Shown piece by piece: positions 16,681-25,188 of a DNA stretch of 64,000 bases. The position numbers and the translations under genes are program-made. Within the stretch, counting starts at the first letter, position 1. Each line of letters starts with the position of its first letter. Source of the DNA: DSWT01 sp035373625 (GTDB lineage Bacteria > Chloroflexota > Anaerolineae > B4-G1 > SLSP01); contig DAOSNS010000020.1 in NCBI GenBank assembly GCA_035373625.1, forward strand, positions 12,379 to 76,378. Direction: 5' to 3'. The notes beneath the pieces are model-generated. The model had not been told where the DNA came from and searched no databases. It worked only from the letters and a program-made list of their open reading frames with translations.

Positions 16681-17751
16681 ATGAGCGCCGTGAACAAAAA
16701 ACAGAACGGACAGCAAACACTCACGTGGCTTACGCGCTTGACGGCGCGCTGGAGTTGGATCCTTATCGTGGTGCTCTTCACCATCGCGGTCCTGGTGGAA
16801 CGCACCGCCCTGGGGCACACATGGCTGCGCCTTCTCTTTGGGAAAAGCGCCCTCAACTTCGCCTTACGTGCCGCCGTCCCCCTGACCCTGGGCGCGCTGA
16901 GCGGTGTGATCTGCGAGCGTTCCGGCATCATCAACATCGGCATCGAAGGGATGATGCTGGCGGGCGCGTTCGGTGCTTTCGTGGTAAAGGTGAAGACCGG
17001 CGTTCTCCCGTTGCCCATCAGCCTGTTCCTGGCGACGTTGACCGCGTTGCTGGTCGGCGGAGCGATGGCCTACATCCACGCCCTGCTGAGCATCCGCTAT
17101 AAGGTGAACCAGATTATCAGCGGTACGGTCATCATCACCCTGGCAAGCGGCCTGACCACTTTCTTCTTCAACCCCGACTGGAACAGCAAGGGGAAGTTCG
17201 GCGACATTGCCATTCCGTTGCTCTCCAAAATCCCCGTCATCGGGGAAGTGCTCTTCTCCAAAGGATTGATCACCTATCTGGCGTTGATCCTGGTGGTTGC
17301 TCTGCAAGTGTTGCTTTTCCATAGCCAATGGGGTTTACGCACACGCGCCATCGGCGAACACCCCCGCGCCGCCGATACCGTCGGCATCAACGTCAACCGC
17401 ATGCGCTACTACAATACCGTCGTCGGTGGGATGCTGGCCGGACTGGCCGGCGCGTTTCTGGTGCTTGAGGCCGTGGGGCAGTTTAAGGAGGGCATGACCG
17501 CCGGACGCGGGTTCATCTCCCTGGCGGCGATGATCTTCGGCAACTGGACACCCGTCGGCGCCTTCGGCGCGGCGCTGCTCTTTGGCTATTCTCAGGCATT
17601 ACAAAACGAACTGTTGCTCGCGGGGGTCACCAGCGTTCCCCGCCATTTCATCAGCATGTTGCCCTATGTGGTGACCATCGTGGCCGTAACCGGCTTTGTT
17701 GGCCGCACGCGCCCGCCGGCCGCCGAAGGTCAGGTCTACGAATCGGAGTAA
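16681..17751 (+). CDS. ABC transporter permease (nucleoside-type, second subunit)
   Basis: This 356-residue inner-membrane protein has the paired-permease signatures LGALSGVICERSGIINIGIE and GLRTRAIGEHPRAADTVGI. The ATG follows AGGAGGGGGT. It ends in a short soluble tail (AAEGQVYESE) whose codons contain the GGAG used by the ATPase gene, so translation of permease and ATPase is probably coupled. Confidence 0.92.
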   Translation: MSAVNKKQNGQQTLTWLTRLTARWSWILIVVLFTIAVLVERTALGHTWLRLLFGKSALNFALRAAVPLTLGALSGVICERSGIINIGIEGMMLAGAFGAFVVKVKTGVLPLPISLFLATLTALLVGGAMAYIHALLSIRYKVNQIISGTVIITLASGLTTFFFNPDWNSKGKFGDIAIPLLSKIPVIGEVLFSKGLITYLALILVVALQVLLFHSQWGLRTRAIGEHPRAADTVGINVNRMRYYNTVVGGMLAGLAGAFLVLEAVGQFKEGMTAGRGFISLAAMIFGNWTPVGAFGAALLFGYSQALQNELLLAGVTSVPRHFISMLPYVVTIVAVTGFVGRTRPPAAEGQVYESE

Positions 17752-17755
17752 AGCT

Positions 17756-19276
17756 ATGGACAACGAAGTCGTTCTTGAAGCGCGAAATATCACCAAACAA
17801 TTTCCCGGCGTGTTGGCGAACGATCACGTCAGCTTTCAACTGCATCGCGGCGAAATTCTGGCCCTGCTCGGTGAAAACGGCGCCGGCAAAACTACACTGA
17901 TGAACATCATCTACGGCCTCTACCATCAGGATGAAGGCGAGGTGCTCATCCAGGGGGAGCCGTTCCGGGCGGTCAGCCCACGCGATGCCATCAAGCGCGG
18001 CGTGGGCATGGTGCACCAGCACTTTCAGCTCGTCGAGCCGATGACGGTGACAGAGAACATCATCCTGGGGTCAGAAGTGATGCGTGACAAAGTTTTCCTC
18101 GACATCAACCGCGCCCGGCTCCAGGTGGATGATCTTTCCCGCCGTTACGGCCTGGAAGTGGACCCCGACGCCATCATCGAAGATTTGCCTGTTGGCGTGC
18201 AGCAGCGTGTGGAGATCATCAAAGCGCTGTATCGCAATGCCAATATCCTGATCCTGGACGAACCGACAGCGGTGCTCACGCCGCAGGAGATCGAGGACCT
18301 GTTCCGCGTGATGCGGCATCTGGCGGCGCAAGGTCACTCGATCATCTTCATCACCCACAAGCTGAAGGAAGTGTTGGAAGTGGCGCACCGCATCATCGTG
18401 ATGCGTGGCGGTCGGGTGGTGGGTGAAGCCTTCCCCGAATCGTCCACGCAGGCATCGTTGGCCTCGATGATGGTGGGGCGCGAGGTCATCCTCAAGGTGC
18501 CCAAAGGGCCGGCCCACCCCGGCGATGTGGTGCTGGAGGTGCAAAACCTGCGGGTGCGCGATGAACGCGGCATGCTGGTTGTCAACGGTATGTCGTTCAA
18601 GGTGCGCGCTGGCGAAATTCTGGGCATTGCGGGTGTGCAGGGTAATGGCCAGACGGAGCTGGTCGAGGCGGTTACCGGCCTGCGGCCTGCGGAGGAGGGG
18701 CGCATGATGCTGGGCGGACAGGATGTCTCGAAGGCGCAGCCCCGACGTTTCACCGAGGGAGGGTCGGCGCACATCCCCGAGAACCGTCACCGTTACGGGA
18801 TGATCGAGTCCTATCCTGTCAGCGAGAACCTGGTGCTCAACCGTTATTACGCGCCGCCGTTCGCGCGCGGTTGGGTGCGCGACTATGCGGCCATTGACGC
18901 GCATGCCAGGCGCCTGGTCGAGCTGTTCGACGTGCGCACGCCAAGCATCGCCATACCGGCCGGCAACCTTTCCGGCGGCAATCAGCAAAAAATGGTCGTG
19001 GCCCGCGAGCTAGGGCGTGAGATCGCTTTGCTCGTCGCCGCGCAACCCACACGCGGCGTGGATGTCGGCTCCATCGAGTTCATTCACAGCCAGATTGTGA
19101 AGCAGCGCGACGCAGGTGTGGGCGTGTTGTTGGTTTCCTCGGAACTGGACGAGATCATGGCATTGGCCGACCGTATCGTCGTGATGTACAAGGGCGAAGC
19201 TATCGGCGAGGTGGATGCGGCGACCGCGACCCGCGAGCAACTGGGACTGTTGATGGCAGGCGTGCGACCGGGGTAA
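17756..19276 (+). CDS. ABC transporter ATP-binding protein with two ATPase domains
   Basis: From the ATG at 17756 (GGAG at 17745-17748, inside the permease 3' end) the product is 506 residues. Domain 1 has Walker A GENGAGKTT (about 42-50), the degenerate signature VGVQQRVEI and Walker B ILILDEPTAVL. Domain 2 has a degenerate Walker A (GVQGNGQTE), the signature LSGGNQQK and AAQPTRGVDVGS. This asymmetric pattern is normal for RbsA/NupO-type fused ATPases. It completes the binding protein-kinase-permease-permease-ATPase operon. Confidence 0.93.
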   Translation: MDNEVVLEARNITKQFPGVLANDHVSFQLHRGEILALLGENGAGKTTLMNIIYGLYHQDEGEVLIQGEPFRAVSPRDAIKRGVGMVHQHFQLVEPMTVTENIILGSEVMRDKVFLDINRARLQVDDLSRRYGLEVDPDAIIEDLPVGVQQRVEIIKALYRNANILILDEPTAVLTPQEIEDLFRVMRHLAAQGHSIIFITHKLKEVLEVAHRIIVMRGGRVVGEAFPESSTQASLASMMVGREVILKVPKGPAHPGDVVLEVQNLRVRDERGMLVVNGMSFKVRAGEILGIAGVQGNGQTELVEAVTGLRPAEEGRMMLGGQDVSKAQPRRFTEGGSAHIPENRHRYGMIESYPVSENLVLNRYYAPPFARGWVRDYAAIDAHARRLVELFDVRTPSIAIPAGNLSGGNQQKMVVARELGREIALLVAAQPTRGVDVGSIEFIHSQIVKQRDAGVGVLLVSSELDEIMALADRIVVMYKGEAIGEVDAATATREQLGLLMAGVRPG

Positions 19277-19341
19277 AGCGCGGCGGGGTTCCTCGTTGCA
19301 CCCCAATCACTCTATGGGGCTGTCAAATCAAAAAGTGGACG

Positions 19342-20823
19342 ATGATGACAACACCGCCCGATACCTGGCCGGCCGATTTTGTCCGGCGCATGCGCAATTG
19401 GCTTGGCGATGAGGCGGATGCTTTCTTCGCCGCCCTGGCCAGGCGTGACATAGGGCTGCGCCTCAATCCCGTGCGCGGCCCGTTGGATGCCCTCAAAGCG
19501 CGCATTCCCTGGGAGACACAGCCGGTTCCCTGGTGTCCAGAAGGGGTATGGCTTCCACCACAGATCGAACCACAGATCGAACCACGGATTGAACCACGGA
19601 TTGAACCACGGATCGAACCACGGATTGAACCACGGATTGAACCACGGATTGAAAGAGAAGAGGCGCGAGCCGGTGCCCATCTCTACCACACCCTCGGCGT
19701 TTACTACATACAAGACCCCAGCGCGATGGCTGCGGCAGTGTTGCTCGATCCCCGTCCCGGCGAATGGGTGCTCGATCTCGCCGCAGCGCCCGGCGGCAAA
19801 ACCACCCACATTGCCGCACGCATGCGGGGTGAAGGTGTACTTGTCGCCAACGAACTGGTGCGCCGCCGCGCTTCGGTGCTGGCGATGAACATTGAACGCA
19901 TGGGGGTCACCAACGCGCTGATCCTCAACGAAACCCCTGAACGTCTGGCGGAACGCTGGGCGGGATTGTTCGATGCGGTGCTGGTAGACGCGCCTTGCTC
20001 CGGTGAAGGCACCTTCTCACGCGATTCGCAAGCCATCCGCGACTGGAGCCTGGACACCGTGCTTGGAAATTCGCGCCGCCAGAAGACCATCCTCGATCAA
20101 ACCGCGCCGTTGGTGCGGCGCGGCGGGCGGCTGCTCTATGGGACGTGTACCTTTGCGCCGGAAGAAAACGAGGCCGTCATCGCTTCTTTCCTGGTGGGAC
20201 ATCCCGATTTTGAGATTGTAACCCTCCCACAGGTGCCGGGCTTGCAGCCGGGGCGTCCCGAATGGGTGGGGGCGCCGGACGATCTGCGGCGCGCCGGACG
20301 CTTCTGGCCACATACCGGCCCCGGCCATGGCCATTTCTACGCCCTCTTGCGCCGCGCTGGCGAGCCGGGAAACGATCTTCCCGAACGCTGGACCGGCAAC
20401 ACCGTCCCCGGCCGAGTATGGAATCTCTACCTCAAAAGCGTCGGTGAGGCACTGGCCGGCGCGCCCCCCGAGCAAGGGCTGATGCTCACCAAAGCCGACG
20501 ATCTCTACGTGACCCCAATGGACCCTAAGTTGTGGGAAGGCCTGCATGTGCTGCGCCCCGGCTGGTGGGTAGCCTCGTTGCGCCATAACAAAGTCTGGCC
20601 CGATCACGCCCTGGCACTGGCCTTGCGCCCTGAAGAGGCACGCGCCGTCGTAGACCTGACGCCGGACGATCCGCGGCTGACAACGTACCTGCGTGGTGGC
20701 TTTTGGCCCGATGAGGGTGCCGGCGAATACGTGCTCATCACCGTCGAGGGCTTCCCGCTGGGCTGGGCCAAGCGCGGCGAGGGACGTCTACGCAGCCGCT
20801 ACCCGGTGCATTTGCGCGGTTAA
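19342..20823 (+). CDS. RsmF/NOP2/Sun-family rRNA cytosine-C5 methyltransferase with an EPRI repeat insertion
   Basis: The 493-residue protein is an m5C RNA methyltransferase. It has a SAM-binding LDLAAAPGGKTTHIAARM near residue 141, motif IV VDAPCSGEGTFSRD with Cys near 218, and motif VI YGTCTFAPEENEAVI with the second Cys near 268. The C-terminal part resembles the RsmF RNA-recognition and PUA-like region. Unusually, residues about 73-104, between the N-terminal domain and the catalytic core (HTLGVYYIQDPSAM), are eight EPQI/EPRI tetrapeptides encoded by 12-bp units. The insertion lies in the linker where the family varies, so the enzyme could still work. Confidence 0.88.
   Translation: MMTTPPDTWPADFVRRMRNWLGDEADAFFAALARRDIGLRLNPVRGPLDALKARIPWETQPVPWCPEGVWLPPQIEPQIEPRIEPRIEPRIEPRIEPRIEPRIEREEARAGAHLYHTLGVYYIQDPSAMAAAVLLDPRPGEWVLDLAAAPGGKTTHIAARMRGEGVLVANELVRRRASVLAMNIERMGVTNALILNETPERLAERWAGLFDAVLVDAPCSGEGTFSRDSQAIRDWSLDTVLGNSRRQKTILDQTAPLVRRGGRLLYGTCTFAPEENEAVIASFLVGHPDFEIVTLPQVPGLQPGRPEWVGAPDDLRRAGRFWPHTGPGHGHFYALLRRAGEPGNDLPERWTGNTVPGRVWNLYLKSVGEALAGAPPEQGLMLTKADDLYVTPMDPKLWEGLHVLRPGWWVASLRHNKVWPDHALALALRPEEARAVVDLTPDDPRLTTYLRGGFWPDEGAGEYVLITVEGFPLGWAKRGEGRLRSRYPVHLRG
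19558..19653 (+). repeat. In-frame 12-bp minisatellite inside the rRNA methyltransferase
   Basis: Eight copies of CCACGGATTGAA (the first two CCACAGATCGAA) lie in the reading frame and encode EPRI/EPQI. Copies differ at only three positions, two of them third bases, so the expansion looks recent. Confidence 0.93.
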
Positions 20824-20827
20824 GGGG

Positions 20828-20934
20828 CAGGGCTTTATCATTCTTGTTCTTGAGAAACGCGGATCTGGGAACGCGGATCTGGCGATCACCTTGAGGCCAG
20901 ATGAAGTTACTGTAACAAGAGTGATAAGCCCCTG
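20828..20934. repeat. Dispersed palindromic repeat element, copy 2, with terminal inverted repeats
   Basis: The left end CAGGGCTTTATCATTCTTGT is answered at the right end by ACAAGAGTGATAAGCCCCTG, its near-exact reverse complement. Inside are two partial copies of the GCGGATCTGG palindrome core. The whole is about 107 bp, begins five bases after the methyltransferase stop and looks like a complete miniature element. Confidence 0.8.
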
Positions 20935-21017
20935 GGTGGGGGGGACTTGTCTTAAAACAAATATAGCGGCATAATGGGAATGTAGGGTAGCCATAGCTCG
21001 TAGGGAAGGGACGGAGT

Positions 21018-24000
21018 ATGGAAAATTCAACGCGCTTTTACACCCCGAGCATCTATATTCCCGAAGATCGTCGCCGGGCCATTGCGCAAGGGGAAACACT
21101 CCCCGACCGCACCTGGGGCGCCGCGCTGTTTGCCGATATTTCTGGCTTTACCCCGCTGACAGAAGCTCTCACCCGCATCTACGGCCCCAAACGCGGCGCA
21201 GAAGAACTGACCCATCAGTTGAACCGCGTCTATGACGCTCTGGTTGCCGAAGTCGAACGTTACGGGGGCAGTGTGATCGGCTTTGCCGGCGATGCCATTA
21301 CGTGCTGGTTTGCCGAAACGCCCGAATCGCTGAAGATAGCCTCTTTGCGTGCCGCCCGCTGCGCTTTTGCCATGCAGGCGGCGATGGAGGCCTTCACCAA
21401 TGTATCCCTACCCGCCGGAGAAACCGTCTCATTGGCGGTGAAAACCACGATTGCCACTGGTGCGGCGCGACGCTTCCTCGTTGGCGACCCCAATATCCAA
21501 CTCATTGATGCCCTGGCCGGCGAGACACTGGCGCGTATGGCAGCCGCCGAACATTACGCCGAGCGCGGCGAGGTGGTGACGGACGTCCACACTGCCATGC
21601 TTCTGGGGCGGAAGGTGCGCATCCAGGACTGGCGGCCTCCTTTGAGCGAAGACACGAACGAGGAATGTTTTGCGGTTGTCGAGGATGTCCTGTTGGCGTT
21701 GGGCGATATCGGGCCTTTCGACACATCACCGCCCCCCGTGCTTCCCCCTGAGGTCGTCAAGCCCTGGCTGCTGCCGGCCGTTTACGCGAGCCTGCAGGAG
21801 GGGGCGGGAGAACCCCTCGAAATGCGCCGTGGCGTGGTTGCGGTGTTCCTGGGCTTCCGGGGTATTGATTACGATCACGACGAGCAGGCCGGTGACAAAC
21901 TCGACCGTTATATCCGTTGGGTGCAGAGGATGTTGCTGCGATACGATGGCGCCCTCTTGCAGCTCATCATCGGCGACAAGGGCAATTATCTCTACGGCAC
22001 CTTCGGGGCGCCGATTGCCCACGAGGACGATTCCCAACGTGCGATCAGCGCTGCGTTGGAACTGCTCGATCCACCCGCCGATCTGGAATTCATCGGCCCG
22101 GTTCAGATCGGCATAGCGCAGGGTACCATGCGTACCGGCGCCTACGGCAGTGCCACCCGCTGTACTTACGGTGTTATCGGCGACTCGGTCAACCTCGCGG
22201 CACGCCTGATGCAGAATGCCGCACCGGGACAGGCGCTGGTCAGCAGCCATGTCCAGGAAGCGGCAGCCCAAGATTTCCGCTGGGAGACGCTGCCGCCGAT
22301 CACCGTCAAGGGCAAATCGAAACCTGTCCCCGTAGCACGCCCACTCAGAAAAGCGCAGCGCGTCCACGTTGCCATCCGCAATGGGATGGTGGTCGGTCGT
22401 GAGGCGGAGTTGGCAGAATTGTGCGCAGCGCTCCGGCCGATTTTCGAGGGGCGTTTTGGGGGAATGGTGTACGTATACGGCGAGGCCGGCGTAGGGAAAA
22501 CGCGCCTGATTTACGAATTGCGCGCGCGTTTGATGCAGGAACACAGCTTTTCGTGGTTCACCTGTCCTACCGATCCCATCTTGCGCCAGTCCCTCAATCC
22601 CTTCAAGTATTTTCTCCGCCAGTACTTCGGTCAGAATATCGAAAATACCGAGGAAACCAACAAGGTCAATTTCAAAGAAATGCTCCGCGCCCTGCTCACC
22701 AGCCTGCAAAGCTCCGACAAGCCGGGAGTCGCCGCGCTGGTGACGGAGTTACAACGCACCCAATCCATGCTAGGGGCGCTGGTGGACTTGCACTGGTCGG
22801 ATTCCCTCTACGAGCAATTGGAGCCTGAGCTGCGTTTCAAGAACACCCTCAGCGCCTTCAAGACGTTGGTCCAGGCCGAAAGTCTGCGTCAGCCGGTGAT
22901 TCTGCACGTCGAGGATGCCAACTGGCTGGATGATGACTCGTATGAACTGCTGGCCACCCTCACCCTCAATGCCGCCGACTACCCGTTTGTGGTGCTGCTC
23001 AGCGGGCGCTACCGCGACGACGGCAGCCCTTTCCACATCACGACACCTCCCAACGTTCCCGAACACACGCTCGACTTGAACGCGCTTTCACCGGAGGGCG
23101 TGCGCCTGATGGTGCAGCAGATGTTGAAAGCAGAAATCTCACCCGAATTCGCACAGTTCATGGCCCAAAAAACTGAGGGCAACCCCCTCTTTGTGGAGCA
23201 ACTGACGCTGGACCTGCGCGAGCGCGAACTCATCCGGCAGCGCGATGGCGTCTGGACCATCGTCAGCCGCGAGATCGAGACTGTGCCCGCGACCATCAAC
23301 GCGGTTCTCATTGCGCGCCTCGACCGGCTGGCGGCGCAGGTGAAAGCGGTCGTGCAAACGGCTGCCGTCTTGGGGCGTGAGTTCGAGGTGCAGATTCTGT
23401 CGCGGATGTTGCGGGACGATGCCGAACTGTCGTACAAATTGCATCGGGCGGAAGAAGAAATGATCTGGCAGGCCCTGTCCGAGATGCATTACATCTTCCG
23501 CCACACAATGATGCGCGATGCCGCGTATGATATGCAGCTTCAAGCACGTTTGCGCGATTTGCACGCGCTGGCCGCCCAAGCGATGGAACAGGTTTACGCG
23601 GCCGAGCTGGCACCGCATTACGCCGACCTGGCCTATCACTACGGCAAAGCCGAGGATAGTCAACAGGAGTTCCACTACGCCCGGCTGGCCGGTGAGTATG
23701 CCGCTTCACGTTACGCCAATCAAGAAGCCATCGAGCACTATCAGCAGGCACTGCAAAGCCTGGCGCGCCTTGACCCGGCTGCGACCGTGGTGCAGCGTCA
23801 AGAGGTATACACGGCGTTGGCGGAGCTTGAAATCACCGTTGGAAAGTACGATCCGGCGCGCGAACATCTTGAGGAAGCCCTTGCCCTCGCTGCACATAGA
23901 GGAGACGAAGATGGACAAGGGCATGTGTGCCGTTGGATGGCTCAGATGTATGAATTGCGTGGTGATTATGAAGAATCTCTGGAGTGGATCGAGAAGGGAG

Positions 24001-25031
24001 CCTCCATCCTGAGAGACCGACGGACGGCTGATGCCGCTGAACTGGCCTTGATCGCCGGGCTGATCTATAGCCGACGTGGCAGCTATGACGAAGCGACGCT
24101 GCAATTTCAGAAAGCTCTGCAAGTCGCGCAGTCCCTTGACGCGGCGACCATTCTGGCGCGCGCTTATAATGGCCTGGGAATGATTCATCTGAGAGACAAC
24201 ATCTCTGCTGCTATCGAGCATTTTCAACAAGCCTTTGCTCTGTACGAACGCGCCGGAGATATTCCGGGGCAAGCGAAGTCGCACAATCTCATCGCCAATG
24301 CCTATATTGAAATCGGGCAATGGCATGAGGCCGACTATCATTACCGTCAGGCGCGGGCTATCTTCGAGCAGATTGGTGACATCTACAACGGGGCGTTCAG
24401 TGATAACAATCTTGGCGAGATTGCATTGTATCAAGGGCGTCTGGATGAAGCCCTGATGTTCTATCACCAGGCGCTACAGGCGCTCGAACGGATCGGCGGG
24501 TCGGTGTATGTGCTGGGCGTTTTGCACATGAACCTGGGACACGTATTCATACGCCGTGGGGAAATTGATGCGGCTTTCGCAGAGCTGCGGACCGCCCAGC
24601 AGCACTTTGAACAGGCGCAGGTGCGTGACTTCTTGCCGGAATTGCATCGCCACTATGCCGAAGCCGCGCTTCAGGCAGGTGATCTGACCACTGCGATGGC
24701 CGAGGCACAGCAGGCTTTGACATTGGCACAAGAACTGGAAATGCGCGGCGAAGAAGGTGATGCTTTGTGTGTGCTCGGCCAGATTTGTACGGCTCGAAAA
24801 GACTATGAAGCTGCTGCCACTTATCTGCAAAAAAGCCTTGCCATCCGCACCGAGAGTGGCGACATCTACGAAGGTGCACGCACTCAACTGGCCCTCGCGC
24901 ACCTCTACCATAGACAAGGGGATAAGGCACAGGCCTGGGCTTTTTTGGAACATTGTACACCGGTCTTTGAGCGATTGGGGGCTGCGCTGGACCTGACCGA
25001 CGCGCGTGCGTTAGAGCGGGAGTTAGCATAA
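21018..25031 (+). CDS. Soluble-adenylyl-cyclase-like protein: two cyclase domains, P-loop ATPase, TPR repeats
   Basis: The 1337-residue protein has two class III cyclase domains. The first (about 30-200) carries both metal-binding aspartates, D40 in FADISGF and D92 in GFAGDA, but lacks the usual D-x-V-N. The second (about 268-430) has lost the first metal Asp (FLGFRGI) but keeps the transition-state residues N392 and R396 in DSVNLAARL. The halves would therefore make one composite site, as in mammalian C1/C2 enzymes. A STAND/AAA-type ATPase follows (Walker A GEAGVGKT 488-495, HVEDANWLDDDS), then TPR helices from about 830 to the end. This order matches soluble adenylyl cyclase (ADCY10). No signal peptide; cytosolic. 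Activity (cAMP or cGMP) is inferred. Confidence 0.85.
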   Translation: MENSTRFYTPSIYIPEDRRRAIAQGETLPDRTWGAALFADISGFTPLTEALTRIYGPKRGAEELTHQLNRVYDALVAEVERYGGSVIGFAGDAITCWFAETPESLKIASLRAARCAFAMQAAMEAFTNVSLPAGETVSLAVKTTIATGAARRFLVGDPNIQLIDALAGETLARMAAAEHYAERGEVVTDVHTAMLLGRKVRIQDWRPPLSEDTNEECFAVVEDVLLALGDIGPFDTSPPPVLPPEVVKPWLLPAVYASLQEGAGEPLEMRRGVVAVFLGFRGIDYDHDEQAGDKLDRYIRWVQRMLLRYDGALLQLIIGDKGNYLYGTFGAPIAHEDDSQRAISAALELLDPPADLEFIGPVQIGIAQGTMRTGAYGSATRCTYGVIGDSVNLAARLMQNAAPGQALVSSHVQEAAAQDFRWETLPPITVKGKSKPVPVARPLRKAQRVHVAIRNGMVVGREAELAELCAALRPIFEGRFGGMVYVYGEAGVGKTRLIYELRARLMQEHSFSWFTCPTDPILRQSLNPFKYFLRQYFGQNIENTEETNKVNFKEMLRALLTSLQSSDKPGVAALVTELQRTQSMLGALVDLHWSDSLYEQLEPELRFKNTLSAFKTLVQAESLRQPVILHVEDANWLDDDSYELLATLTLNAADYPFVVLLSGRYRDDGSPFHITTPPNVPEHTLDLNALSPEGVRLMVQQMLKAEISPEFAQFMAQKTEGNPLFVEQLTLDLRERELIRQRDGVWTIVSREIETVPATINAVLIARLDRLAAQVKAVVQTAAVLGREFEVQILSRMLRDDAELSYKLHRAEEEMIWQALSEMHYIFRHTMMRDAAYDMQLQARLRDLHALAAQAMEQVYAAELAPHYADLAYHYGKAEDSQQEFHYARLAGEYAASRYANQEAIEHYQQALQSLARLDPAATVVQRQEVYTALAELEITVGKYDPAREHLEEALALAAHRGDEDGQGHVCRWMAQMYELRGDYEESLEWIEKGASILRDRRTADAAELALIAGLIYSRRGSYDEATLQFQKALQVAQSLDAATILARAYNGLGMIHLRDNISAAIEHFQQAFALYERAGDIPGQAKSHNLIANAYIEIGQWHEADYHYRQARAIFEQIGDIYNGAFSDNNLGEIALYQGRLDEALMFYHQALQALERIGGSVYVLGVLHMNLGHVFIRRGEIDAAFAELRTAQQHFEQAQVRDFLPELHRHYAEAALQAGDLTTAMAEAQQALTLAQELEMRGEEGDALCVLGQICTARKDYEAAATYLQKSLAIRTESGDIYEGARTQLALAHLYHRQGDKAQAWAFLEHCTPVFERLGAALDLTDARALERELA

Positions 25032-25049
25032 CCTTTGTCGGGGTTAAAT

Positions 25050-25142
25050 GTAGCACGGGACTTTGCCCCGTGCGTGCGGGTGGGCGGGACGCCCGCAAAA
25101 GCTGATCGCTGAAGGCTGAAGGCCGAGAGCTGATCGCTGAAC
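25050..25142. repeat. GC-rich hairpins and 7-nt repeats upstream of the giant secreted protein
   Basis: GCACGGGACTTTGCCCCGTGC folds on itself, and GCGGGTGGGCGGGACGCCCGC forms a second hairpin. From about 25100, imperfect 7-nt units (GCTGATC, GCTGAAG) follow. The next gene starts at 25189 after AAGGAGG. Confidence 0.6.
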
Positions 25143-25188
25143 TTTATTGGAGATACCCGCATAACTTGACTACCTTAAGGAGGGTGCA

